Origin: Pseudomonas haemolytica | GTDB lineage: Bacteria > Pseudomonadota > Gammaproteobacteria > Pseudomonadales > Pseudomonadaceae | Direction of reading: 5' to 3' | Length of the DNA stretch: 64,000 nucleotides | Assembly: GCF_009659625.1 (NCBI RefSeq) | Contig: NZ_VOIW01000001.1 | Location: 1,116,001-1,180,000 of the forward strand | In this document: positions 26,210-35,211 of the stretch, in pieces | Layout: the number at the start of each line of letters is the position of its first letter | How positions within the stretch are numbered: the stretch's first letter is position 1 | Position numbers and translations under genes: made by a program | The notes under the pieces: model-generated | The model's input: only the letters and a program-made list of their open reading frames with translations | What the model was told of the DNA's origin: nothing | Databases searched by the model: none

Positions 26210-28519
26210 TCACAGGCTTGTCGTGGTCGGTACCCACAGTTGCAGCAGGGCGTTGAGTTCTTCACGGCGAAAAGGCTTGGCCAGGTAATCGTTCATCCCC
26301 GCCGCCCGGCAACGTTCGCGCTCTTCGGAGAGCGCGTTGGCGGTCAACGCGACAATGGGCAGATCCGGCCAGCGCCCACTGCGGCGAATTTGCCGGCTGG
26401 CTTCGTAGCCATCCATCACTGGCATGTTGCAGTCCATCAACACCATATCGAAGCGCTGGTCCTCAAGCAGCTTGAGCGCTTCGCCGCCATGGGCGGCCAC
26501 GATGACCTCACAGCCGAGCTTACTGAGCATACCCTTGGCTACCAGCTGATTGACCGCGTTGTCCTCCACCAACAGGATGCGTGCCCGATGAGCAAGCGGC
26601 GCGGCTTCCATCTGGATCGGGTCGAGGATCGGTGGCGTGTCGGTACGCAGGTTGCGCTGAAGTATCTGGTACAGCGCGTTACGGCTTAAGGGGCGTGCTT
26701 GCTGCTGCAGTGGCGCCAGGGCGGCCACCTCTTCGCTGGGCATGAAGTTGCCGTAGGCAGTGATCAGCAAAATTGGCGCGCTGATGCCGGGACGCAAGCG
26801 GAACAGGCATTCCGGGCAGTCGGTGATCAACAGGTCGGGAGCCAGTGCGCTCAAATCATCGTCTTGGGAGTAGCAGCTTGGCGTCAGCCCCCAAGAGGGC
26901 AGTAGGGTGGTGAGCAGCTCTGTCAACCCACCACCGGCGCTGGTGATGGCAATCACTTCGCCTGTGAGTGGTGTGTGGCGGTTGGCAGGCAAATGTGTGG
27001 GCAGCGGCAGGTCGGCGCAGAACTGGCTGCCAAATCCCACCTCTGAGCTGATACTCAAGCGGCCTTGCATGGCTTCGCACAAGTTGTGGGTCAACGCCAA
27101 CCCCAACCCCGTGCCGCCAAATTGACGCGTGATGCCAGCACCCGCCTGGGTGAACGGCTGGAAGATCTTCACCTGGGCTTCCTGGGCGATGCCGATGCCG
27201 GTGTCACACACCTCAATCTTGACCCAGCCTTCACGGGCAAGCAGGCGTACGTCGACCCGACCGAAGCGGGTGAACTTCAAGGCATTGGAGAGCAAATTAC
27301 TGACAATCTGCCGCACGCGGGTCGGGTCACCGACGACTTGGGCGGGAAATTGCGGGTCGATCAGGCAGGTCAGTTCGACACTCGGCGCGGCGTTCTGCGA
27401 TAGCAGGTTGGCAGTGTCCTCTACCAGTGAACCAAGATCGAACGGGATATGTTCCAGTTCCAGTTGGCCGGCGTCAAACTTGGACAGGTCGAGAATATCG
27501 TTGAGCAATTCGACCAACACTTTGCCTGAATCATGGGCGATGGACAGTTGCTGGCGCTGTTCGGCGTTCAGCGGGCTGTCCAGCGACAGTGCGATCATCC
27601 CCAACAGCCCATTGAGCGGCGTGCGGATTTCATGGCTCATATTGGCCAGGAACGCGGCCCGCGCCTGAGCCATGCCCAGTGCGGTCTTCTTTGCCGCCTC
27701 CAGTTCATCGTTGGACTGGCTCAAACGCTGGTTGCTGGCCTTGAGTTCAAGAGTGCGTGCGGAAACGATATTTTCCAGTTGGCCCAAGTATTCCGTAAGG
27801 CGATCTTCGGCATGGCGCCGTTGCTGGATTTCGGTTTCCATGTTTTCGAACTGCTGATTGGCGACGTTGACCAACACGCCGATTTCATCGTGTTCATGCC
27901 CCGGTGGGCAATCCAGGCGCGCCTGTCTGCGTGTACTCAGCTCCCGGATGATGCGCACCAGCGGTTGAGTGAGCATCACGTAGAACAAGCCTAGTAATAT
28001 TCCGGTCAAAAGCAGGCTGCGGACGAAACCGTTGAGCAGGGTGATCTCGGCACGGTGCAGGAAACGGCCGCCAAAGGCGTAGGTATCGACGTCGAGGCGC
28101 AGCACGCCGAGGGATTCGTCGGGCATATGGCTGAGGTACAGCCGGTCCTCGAACTGACGGTTGGCACCAAACAGAAAGTCGCTGACGGGCCGATAGTTAC
28201 TTTCCTTGCGTGGTCGGTTGACGTCGGCCAGGACTACGCCATTGTTGTCGACTAACTGTGCGCGGGTGATGGCCGGCGAGTGCAGCAGGCCCAGGGTCAG
28301 TTCCTGGGCGAGTTCGGCGTCGATGTTGTAGGCGATGCGCGAGGCTGGGTTATGGCTGATTTCGATCAGTGAGCGTATTTCACGGTTGATGGAAGCGTCT
28401 TCACTGGCATAATCAATACCGATTTGGATCAGGCTGAGCAAGGTTCCCAAGACGAAACCGACCAGCACAGTCAATCTGGCTTGTTTATAAGACAAGCGGT
28501 GGGCGAACTTGATATCCAT
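26210..28519 (-). CDS. SagS-like hybrid histidine kinase
   Basis: Membrane sensor of 769 residues. A transmembrane helix at about 15-37 is followed by a periplasmic sensory domain to about 180, a second helix at about 188-208, a HAMP-like segment and coiled coil, HisKA (FLANMSHEIRTPLNG), HATPase (SNLLSNALKF, DTGIGIAQ, FGGTGLGL), an inactive-looking receiver-like stretch, and a C-terminal receiver (ILLVEDNAVNQ, LMDCNMPVMDG, AKPF). Layout and the msrB-gpx neighbours suggest the orthologue of P. aeruginosa SagS, which governs the switch to biofilm growth; that identity is inference. A plausible start is MDIKFAHRL. Confidence 0.85.
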   Translation of the reverse strand: MDIKFAHRLSYKQARLTVLVGFVLGTLLSLIQIGIDYASEDASINREIRSLIEISHNPASRIAYNIDAELAQELTLGLLHSPAITRAQLVDNNGVVLADVNRPRKESNYRPVSDFLFGANRQFEDRLYLSHMPDESLGVLRLDVDTYAFGGRFLHRAEITLLNGFVRSLLLTGILLGLFYVMLTQPLVRIIRELSTRRQARLDCPPGHEHDEIGVLVNVANQQFENMETEIQQRRHAEDRLTEYLGQLENIVSARTLELKASNQRLSQSNDELEAAKKTALGMAQARAAFLANMSHEIRTPLNGLLGMIALSLDSPLNAEQRQQLSIAHDSGKVLVELLNDILDLSKFDAGQLELEHIPFDLGSLVEDTANLLSQNAAPSVELTCLIDPQFPAQVVGDPTRVRQIVSNLLSNALKFTRFGRVDVRLLAREGWVKIEVCDTGIGIAQEAQVKIFQPFTQAGAGITRQFGGTGLGLALTHNLCEAMQGRLSISSEVGFGSQFCADLPLPTHLPANRHTPLTGEVIAITSAGGGLTELLTTLLPSWGLTPSCYSQDDDLSALAPDLLITDCPECLFRLRPGISAPILLITAYGNFMPSEEVAALAPLQQQARPLSRNALYQILQRNLRTDTPPILDPIQMEAAPLAHRARILLVEDNAVNQLVAKGMLSKLGCEVIVAAHGGEALKLLEDQRFDMVLMDCNMPVMDGYEASRQIRRSGRWPDLPIVALTANALSEERERCRAAGMNDYLAKPFRREELNALLQLWVPTTTSL

Positions 28520-28683
28520 CGAGTGTTGAACCACTTCACGTTTCCCTTCGCCCGGCAAGCATAGCTGAACATCCACAAGCTCCAGCGTGCCCGGCATGAA
28601 TCATTTTTTGATGCAGCCCCATGTGGTCTGCCGCAGGGTTGCCAATACGCCATCTTTTACAAGAACTTGCCAGAGGATTAGAT

Positions 28684-29574
28684 GTGGATGCTCGATTGAA
28701 TGCGTTTCTTGAACGCGCCGATGCGGTGCTGGCTCGCCTGGAACCCTTGTTACCTGCCCCGCGCCAAGCCATCGACTGGAACCAGTGCCTGGCCGCCCGT
28801 TGGCAGCGTGAAGGCCGCAGTGGCTTTCTGTTACCACTGGACGTGAGCCTGGATATGCGCCTGTCGGACCTGATCGGTGTCGATAAACAGCGTGAACAGT
28901 TGGCGCGCAACACCCAGCAGTTCCTCGATGGCTTGCCCGCCAACCATGCGCTCTTGTGGGGCTCGCGTGGCACCGGCAAATCATCCATGGTACGCGCGTT
29001 GCTCGCCCAGCACGCCAAGGCGGGTCTGCGCTTGATCGAAATCGAACGTGATCACCTGGCCGACCTGCCTCGCGTGGTCGAGCAACTGATCAAGCTGCCG
29101 CAGCGGTTCATTTTGTTTTGCGATGACCTATCGTTCGAGGCTGGCGAAGGCGACTATCGGGTGCTCAAGAGCGTGCTGGACGGCTCCCTCGAGCAGGCGC
29201 CGGAAAATGTGCTGTTGTACGCCACGTCCAACCGCCGTCACCTGGTGCCGGAAAACCAGAGTGACAACGACAATTGGAAGCGTGTGGATGGCGAGTTGCA
29301 CCCGAGCGAAGCGGTAGAAGACAAGATTGCCTTGTCAGACCGTTTTGGCTTGTGGCTGTCGTTCTATCCGTTTTCCCAGGAACATTTCCTGGATGTGGTT
29401 GAACACTGGATCGGCGAACTGGCCAGCAAGGCCGGCTTGCAGTGGCAGCGCGATGAACAGCTTGATGTGCTCGCGGTGCGTTGGGCCACTGGGCGCGGCA
29501 ACCGCAATGGCCGTTGTGCCTATCAGTTCGCCCGTTACTGGGTGGGTCTTAAATTGCTGGAACGTCAACCATGA
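28684..29574 (+). CDS. AAA-type ATPase, DUF815 family
   Basis: ATP-binding protein of 296 residues. The Walker A motif is WGSRGTGKSSMV, the Walker B LFCDDLSFE, and the sensor region YATSNRRHLVPE. The family is widespread, but its role is not established. A GTG start fits an AGAGG about eight bases upstream; no ATG with homology exists further up. The gene overlaps the next by four bases (ATGA), so both form an operon. Confidence 0.85.
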   Translation: MDARLNAFLERADAVLARLEPLLPAPRQAIDWNQCLAARWQREGRSGFLLPLDVSLDMRLSDLIGVDKQREQLARNTQQFLDGLPANHALLWGSRGTGKSSMVRALLAQHAKAGLRLIEIERDHLADLPRVVEQLIKLPQRFILFCDDLSFEAGEGDYRVLKSVLDGSLEQAPENVLLYATSNRRHLVPENQSDNDNWKRVDGELHPSEAVEDKIALSDRFGLWLSFYPFSQEHFLDVVEHWIGELASKAGLQWQRDEQLDVLAVRWATGRGNRNGRCAYQFARYWVGLKLLERQP

Positions 29575-30053
29575 TTGATTTACAACAGGCCGGTAGCGGC
29601 CTCGACGGCTATGCCATGCTGTGCGCGCAACTGGAGTCGTTGCTGGCCGATGAGCGGGATTTTATTGCCAACAGTGCGCAGTTCTCCGCGTTCCTGTTCA
29701 ATCAGCTGGATGACTTGAATTGGGCAGGCTTCTACCTCAATCGCAATGAAGAACTGGTGCTTGGGCCATTCCAGGGGCAGATCGCCTGTGTGCGAATCCC
29801 ATTCGGTCGTGGCGTGTGTGGTGCCGCTGCGGCATCACGGCAAACCCAGCGCGTGGACGATGTGCACGCGTTCCCGGGGCATATCGCCTGCGACAGTGCC
29901 TCGAACAGTGAATTGGTGGTGCCATTGGTCAAGGATGGCCGCTTGATTGGCGTCCTCGACCTCGACAGCCCGCTGTTGGCGCGTTTTACACCTCAGGATC
30001 AGGTAGGAATCGAACGGCTGGCAGGCATATTCCTGCGGTTGACCGATTGCTGA
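29571..30053 (+). CDS. Free methionine-(R)-sulfoxide reductase (GAF domain)
   Basis: Single GAF domain of 160 residues that reduces free R-methionine sulfoxide. The three cysteines of the family are seen in GQIACVRIPFGRGVCG and HIACDSASNSELVVPL. With MsrB encoded 4 kb upstream, the window covers repair of both free and protein-bound methionine. It ends next to a perfect palindrome that separates it from the convergent kinase gene. Confidence 0.92.
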   Translation: MIDLQQAGSGLDGYAMLCAQLESLLADERDFIANSAQFSAFLFNQLDDLNWAGFYLNRNEELVLGPFQGQIACVRIPFGRGVCGAAAASRQTQRVDDVHAFPGHIACDSASNSELVVPLVKDGRLIGVLDLDSPLLARFTPQDQVGIERLAGIFLRLTDC

Positions 30054-30077
30054 ACCTGCCGGGTTTAATGCAGGCCT

Positions 30078-30105
30078 TGCAGGAGCGAGCGCGCTCGCTC
30101 CTGCA
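30078..30105. repeat. 28-base perfect palindrome
   Basis: Each half reads TGCAGGAGCGAGCG, and the second half is its exact reverse complement, with no loop bases. It sits between two convergent genes, so it may stop transcription from both sides or be a REP relic. No T-run follows. Confidence 0.6.
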
Positions 30106-30122
30106 GCAGTTCGCCTTGGCGC

Positions 30123-33100
30123 TTACCGGCCTTCCAGCTCACCCAGTTGGACCTGCAGCATTCTCTCCAATTCCAGCATGAGTTTTTCCAAAGCCTTGAT
30201 ACCGGATTCGACTGTCGGCCAATCCTCAGTGTGGGAACAGGCTTGCTCCAATGCTTCGCATTGCCCGGCCAATGAATGAGCCTGGACGATACGGGCCGCG
30301 CCCTTGATTTTGTGGGCTTGCTCAATAACGTCCGTGAGCGGTGCCTGACGATTGAGCAGCTCGACGAGTACCTGACGGTCGTTACGGCTGCTGCTCAATA
30401 GCTCCTCGAGCAAGCGGCGACTCAAGTTCGGGTCACCACCGGTCAGAGCCTCCAGGCTTTCGAGGTCCAGTCGTTGATGGGCAGCTTCAGGGGCAATGTG
30501 CGCCAGTTGCCGCTCCAATACGGTAAGGCTGATGGGCTTGAACAGGCAGTCATCCATGCCGGCCTGTACGCACCGTTGCCTCTCCTCCGGCTGGGCGTTG
30601 GCGGTAAAACCGAGCACAACACAGGGCGCCAATTGTTCACGTTGCTCATACTCGCGGATTGAACGGCTCAGCTCATAGCCGTTCATGATGGGCATGTTGC
30701 AATCGGCGATCACCAGGTCGAAATGCTCTTTGCGCCAAGCCTGGAAGCCCGCAGCGCCGTGCTCGGCAGCAGTGAATTGATGCCCGAGATAGCCCAGTTG
30801 CTGGCACATCAGCAGGCGGTTCGCCGGGTGATCGTCCACCACCAGTACGTTAAGCACCGGTGCAGCAGTCGGCGTTTCGGGCTTGTGTTCGCTCACCGCC
30901 GTGAGCGCCTGCAGGCGGGGCATCCTCAGGTTTACGTGCACCTCGGTTCCCACCATGGGCACGCTGCTCAGGCTCAGTTGGCCGCCCATCATCGCGCAGA
31001 GGCTGCGGCAGATCACCAGCCCCAACCCAGCGCCACTCCTGGCCAGGTGCCCGGAATTGTCCGCCTGGGCGAAGGGTTCGAACAGGCGCCGTTGGTCCTC
31101 CCTGCTGATGCCGATACCTGTGTCTTCCACCACCAGTTTCAGCTCGATCTGCTCGGGTGCCTGGGTAGGCTGTATCTCCACTTTGATCTTCACCTGCCCC
31201 TGTTCGGTGAACTTGATCGCGTTGCTTACAAGGTTCGATAGCACTTGCTTGAAGCGCAGCGGGTCGATCAGCACCTCGATATCGTTCAGGTCTGGCTTGA
31301 ACTCCAGCAGCAGGCTGAGGGTTTTCTGGCGCGCAAGACCGTCGAAGACGCGCACCACCGACTCAATCACCTCCCGCAGGTTGACCCGCTCCGGGGCCAG
31401 GCTGAGGCGGCCGGACTCAATACGTGCTATGTCGAGGATGTCGCCGATCAGCTCCAGCAGATCCTTGGCCGAGTTGTACGCCACTTCGATGGCGGGGCGG
31501 TCGAGGTGCCCTTGGTCGGCGCGCTTGAGTGTCAGTTCGAGCATGCCGATCACGGCGTTCATCGGCGTGCGAATCTCATGGCTCATGGTGGCAAGGAAAG
31601 TACTTTTGGCGCGGTTGGCCTCGTCGGCGCGTTCCTTGGCGGCGCGTAGCTCATCAAACAACTGGCGCCGGTCACTGATGTCGATCCAGCCACCGATGAC
31701 GCCCTGGACTTCACCGGTAGAGTCGCGGTAGGGCAGGATCCAGTGGTAGATGGTCAGCTTCTTCTCATGGATATGCAGGGTGCGATCCAGGATCAGTGGG
31801 TTGCCCTCGAGCACTACGCGCTGATAGTCGGCATGATACTGCGCCGCCTCTGACTCCAGGGCCATGCTCATCTGGATCACGCTTTTGCCGATCACGTCTT
31901 CGCGCTTGACGTCGAACACCTGCAGGTAGCTGTCGTTGCAGGTCTGCAGCAGGCCCTTGCGATCCCGCACGTAGATCGGGTGCGGGGTTTCATTGACCAG
32001 TGCACGCATGAACTCGAATTGGTCGTTGAGCGCGCGTTCGGCCATTTTGCGCTGATTGATCTGGCGGCGCATGTAGGCGTTCCAGGCCAAGGAAATCAAT
32101 AGCAATAGCCCGGTACCGATGATGATCCGGGCTATCAATTGATGGTAGTTGCGCCAGTAGCTGTCGGAGGCGGCGGTGTAGCCACGCCAACGGCTGTTGA
32201 TCACGCCCATTTCATCCGGGGCGATACTGAGCAGCGCCTTGTCGAGGATTGAACTCAGTTCTGTGGCGTGACGCGATGTGGCCAAGGTAAACGTTGCAGG
32301 GGTGGTGCCGATGCTGGCGCTCATTTGCAGCCTGTCCTGGAATACCTGGGAGGACAGGAAGTAGTTGGCGATCACCAACGTGTTCACGGCACCATCCACT
32401 TGCCCTTGTGCGAGTAACTCCGCGGCCCTGAACGTATCACTGGTTTCCACCAGATGAACTTGCGGGAAGTCCTTGCTCAAAGTTGCGGCCAAGGGATTGC
32501 CCTGGGTTATCGCCAGGCGCTTTCCTGCCATTTGCTCCATGTTTGAAGGCGCCCCAGGCTCTTTGCGTGTTAACAGGACGTAGGAGTTTTCCAGGTAGGG
32601 GCGGCTGAAATTCAGCTGTGGGTCTCTTTCGTTGCTCGGAACGATAGCCCCGATCATATCGACTTTCTGGGCGGCGACTTGATCGACCATCGCGTTGACA
32701 TCACGCCCGCGCTGGATCGAAAAGCGCAGGCCGGTGCGCAGTCGAATCAACTCCAGGAGGTCGGCGGTAATGCCGCGAAAGTTGCCGTCTGCATCGAAGA
32801 AAGTGAGTGGCGCGAAGGTTTCGTTGACGATGACCGTTACCACCGGGTGCTCGTTGAGCCAGCGCTCTTCGCGGTGGGTCAGTTGCAGTTTCTTATCGGT
32901 CAGCAGGATATCGCTGCCGGCGCTCCAGCGCTTGGCGATGCTGTCCCGCTCATTGATGGGCACGGCTGCCAGCACTGCATCGACAAGGCTCAACAGGATT
33001 CGGTTGTCTTGACGCATGGCGAAGCTGAAACCATAAGCCTCATGCTTGCCGAAGTTGGCCATGCGAATGTTTTTGAGATAACCCTTGTTGATCATGTAAT

Positions 33101-33770
33101 GGGTGGAAATGGTGTCGCCGAGAAACACATCTGCCTGGTCGAAGGCCACCGCATTCAAGGCATTCTGATACGACGGATAGGCGCGGATCGTTGCCTTGGG
33201 ATAGAGCTTCTCTACCTCATTGAGCGGCAGGTAATGATAAACAAGGCTCAGGCGCAGCCCATCAAGGCCGTCGTTGAGGCTACGGGTTTCGCTCTCGCGG
33301 GTGACCAGTACTGGCTGGTCGACCGCGTAGGGCTCGGAGAGGATAAGATTGGGCTTTGCAGCCTCAAAGCCGTTGGATGAGCCCAGCAAGTCGATTTCCC
33401 CGGCTTCCAGGGCTCGAATGGCAGCCGCCCGGGAGGGGTAGCGCATCACGTTGACCGGCAGGGAGAGCGCTTTGGCCAGCAGTCCCGCGTAGTCAGCGGT
33501 GAGCCCCTCATAATCCTGGCCGCTCGAAGTCAGGTCGAAGGGCGGGTAGTCAGGTGCGGAGGTGCCCAGCACCAGTTCGCGTTTGTTCTGCAGCCACTGG
33601 CGCTGAGCCTTGTCAAAATGAGTGCCGAGTTGGACGGCTCCCGCACGACTCAGTAAGGTGAAGCGTTCCGGGTTTGTTTGATGCTCTGCAAGCACGGTCG
33701 TGCTGAAGTACAAACCGGCACTCAATATAATTAGATAGTCCTTTATACGCCTGGGCATCCGCTTTCTCAC
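30123..33770 (-). CDS. RocS/BvgS-like hybrid sensor kinase with two periplasmic binding domains
   Basis: Protein of 1215 residues: a signal-like N-terminus, two SBP_bac_3 domains in the periplasm (about 60-285 and 310-530), one transmembrane helix (about 545-565), a PAS domain (about 590-700), HisKA with FLATMSHEIRTPMNA, HATPase (VSNAIKFTEQG, DTGIGIS), a receiver (VLVVDDHPANR, IADCNMPIMNG) and a C-terminal Hpt domain with HKIKGAARIV. This is the full four-step phosphorelay of BvgS/EvgS/RocS proteins. Its GTG overlaps the stop of the NarL-type regulator gene, so the pair is translated together. The regulator is its probable target. An ATG four codons in is possible. Confidence 0.9.
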   Translation of the reverse strand: MRKRMPRRIKDYLIILSAGLYFSTTVLAEHQTNPERFTLLSRAGAVQLGTHFDKAQRQWLQNKRELVLGTSAPDYPPFDLTSSGQDYEGLTADYAGLLAKALSLPVNVMRYPSRAAAIRALEAGEIDLLGSSNGFEAAKPNLILSEPYAVDQPVLVTRESETRSLNDGLDGLRLSLVYHYLPLNEVEKLYPKATIRAYPSYQNALNAVAFDQADVFLGDTISTHYMINKGYLKNIRMANFGKHEAYGFSFAMRQDNRILLSLVDAVLAAVPINERDSIAKRWSAGSDILLTDKKLQLTHREERWLNEHPVVTVIVNETFAPLTFFDADGNFRGITADLLELIRLRTGLRFSIQRGRDVNAMVDQVAAQKVDMIGAIVPSNERDPQLNFSRPYLENSYVLLTRKEPGAPSNMEQMAGKRLAITQGNPLAATLSKDFPQVHLVETSDTFRAAELLAQGQVDGAVNTLVIANYFLSSQVFQDRLQMSASIGTTPATFTLATSRHATELSSILDKALLSIAPDEMGVINSRWRGYTAASDSYWRNYHQLIARIIIGTGLLLLISLAWNAYMRRQINQRKMAERALNDQFEFMRALVNETPHPIYVRDRKGLLQTCNDSYLQVFDVKREDVIGKSVIQMSMALESEAAQYHADYQRVVLEGNPLILDRTLHIHEKKLTIYHWILPYRDSTGEVQGVIGGWIDISDRRQLFDELRAAKERADEANRAKSTFLATMSHEIRTPMNAVIGMLELTLKRADQGHLDRPAIEVAYNSAKDLLELIGDILDIARIESGRLSLAPERVNLREVIESVVRVFDGLARQKTLSLLLEFKPDLNDIEVLIDPLRFKQVLSNLVSNAIKFTEQGQVKIKVEIQPTQAPEQIELKLVVEDTGIGISREDQRRLFEPFAQADNSGHLARSGAGLGLVICRSLCAMMGGQLSLSSVPMVGTEVHVNLRMPRLQALTAVSEHKPETPTAAPVLNVLVVDDHPANRLLMCQQLGYLGHQFTAAEHGAAGFQAWRKEHFDLVIADCNMPIMNGYELSRSIREYEQREQLAPCVVLGFTANAQPEERQRCVQAGMDDCLFKPISLTVLERQLAHIAPEAAHQRLDLESLEALTGGDPNLSRRLLEELLSSSRNDRQVLVELLNRQAPLTDVIEQAHKIKGAARIVQAHSLAGQCEALEQACSHTEDWPTVESGIKALEKLMLELERMLQVQLGELEGR

Positions 33771-34393
33771 ACTAACGCGTTTCGTTTTGCCATCTCGATG
33801 AGTTCTACCAAGGATTTGGCTTTGAGTTTCTGCATTAGCCGCTTTTTATAAGTGCTGACCGTTTTGTTGCTTAAAAACATGCCTTTGGCTATCTCCTTGT
33901 TAGTGCGCCCTTGTGCAAAAAGTTGCAAGACCATCAGCTCCCGGTCGTTGACTGTTTTGAATAGTTCCAGCTCTTGCACGTCCATGCCTTCCGTTCCGGG
34001 ACCAATCAAGGCCTGGCTGGGGAAGTAGTTGTAGCCGGACAGGACTGCGCGGATGGCGCTCAGCAACTCGCTCAGGTCGCCCTCCTTGCACACATAGCCT
34101 TCGGCCCCCGAGCGCATGCACCGCGTGGCAAACAGAGTGGGGCATTGGGCCGTGAGCACCAGGGTTTTCATGGAGGTGTTCATGGCGTTGAATCGGCAGA
34201 GCACCTCGAGTCCGTCAAGTTTCGGGATGCTGATGTCCAGAATCACCAGGTCTGGAAGGCATTCGCGGACCATCTGTATGGCATCACACCCATTGTCTGT
34301 TTCGCCTACCACTTTGTAACCTTCGTGCTCCAACAACATTCGAATGGCAAGCCGGATAACTGGGTGGTCATCGATAATAAAAACTGAGTTCAT
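33767..34393 (-). CDS. NarL/FixJ-type response regulator (RocA/BvgA-like)
   Basis: Protein of 208 residues. The receiver occupies 1-120 (VFIIDDHPVIR, phospho-acceptor in LVILDISIPKLDG, VLTA, Lys in YVCKEGD), and the LuxR-type helix-turn-helix lies near 150-205 (GRTNKEIAKGMFLSNKTVST). It overlaps the hybrid kinase gene by four bases, which marks it as that kinase's partner. The start MNSVFIIDD follows the family; the open frame begins 12 codons earlier. Confidence 0.9.
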   Translation of the reverse strand: MNSVFIIDDHPVIRLAIRMLLEHEGYKVVGETDNGCDAIQMVRECLPDLVILDISIPKLDGLEVLCRFNAMNTSMKTLVLTAQCPTLFATRCMRSGAEGYVCKEGDLSELLSAIRAVLSGYNYFPSQALIGPGTEGMDVQELELFKTVNDRELMVLQLFAQGRTNKEIAKGMFLSNKTVSTYKKRLMQKLKAKSLVELIEMAKRNALV

Positions 34394-34642
34394 AATCACA
34401 TTCCGTGCAGATACAAATAAAGCGGGCACATTAGCTCAGAAGGTGAGGGCGCAGCATGGAGCTCACGAGGAGTAGATGCAAAACAGGAAAGTTCCTACGT
34501 TTAATAAGGTATCGGCCTACAAGTTGTTAGGTAATCGTGACAGGGCGTGTGAAGGGTTTGAAGGCGATAGTGGCAAGAAGCGAAGCCTGGGAATTTATGG
34601 CGGGCCTCGTAGCGTTTTTCGTTGAAGGTAATGTTTAAAATC

Positions 34643-35044
34643 CTACATAAATGGGTTAACAGTTAATCGGATTAACTTTTCAAGCTCATCTCTGTTCAAA
34701 GGTTTTGATAAATAGCCAAGGAGTGGAAGGCGTCGTTGCAAGGCTTGTTTCGTCAGGTTGACCAGTTCCCTGCTGGGTAACCCGCTTAACAGAATGGCGT
34801 TGGTTATGAAGCGCTGGCGACTGGCGATGTCCACGAGTTCAAGTCCGGGCAGGTCAGGCAGGCACTGATCACATAGCATCAGGTCGAAGGGAAATTCGGA
34901 CTGGCTCATTGTACGTATGGCCTGCTCGGCGTTTTCCACTGGCGTCAGTTGGTGGAAGCCGAAGCTTTTGAGCAAACATTGGGTGGCCAGGAGTTGAAAA
35001 GGGTGATCCTCCACCAAAAGAATACGAAGAGAGTATCTGGGCAT
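34643..35044 (-). CDS. Stand-alone receiver protein resembling the RocR N-terminus
   Basis: A lone receiver domain of 133 residues: ILLVEDHPFQLLATQCLLKS at the N-terminus, the phospho-acceptor in FDLMLCDQCLPDLPG, AILLSG, and Lys in YLSKPLNRDELEKLI. The EDHPFQ start and the ending resemble the receiver of RocR, the EAL-domain third component of the P. aeruginosa Roc system, but no EAL domain follows; the frame stops at NPFM. It may act as a phosphate sink or competitor for the kinase encoded downstream. The start MPRYSLR was chosen over an upstream codon without homology. Confidence 0.75.
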   Translation of the reverse strand: MPRYSLRILLVEDHPFQLLATQCLLKSFGFHQLTPVENAEQAIRTMSQSEFPFDLMLCDQCLPDLPGLELVDIASRQRFITNAILLSGLPSRELVNLTKQALQRRLPLLGYLSKPLNRDELEKLIRLTVNPFM

Positions 35045-35211
35045 AGAGAGTACACAGTGAGGCAAGCGTCGATGGGGGAGTAGGAATTGCTCGGTTGGTC
35101 TGTTAGGAGCGTGCGTGATTATTCTTCGGGTGCTTGTACGAATTCGATCAGGCCGCTCTGTTCCCATCGTAGGGCTATTCGCTTCAGGGAACAGGTGGCT
35201 TGATCGAGTCG

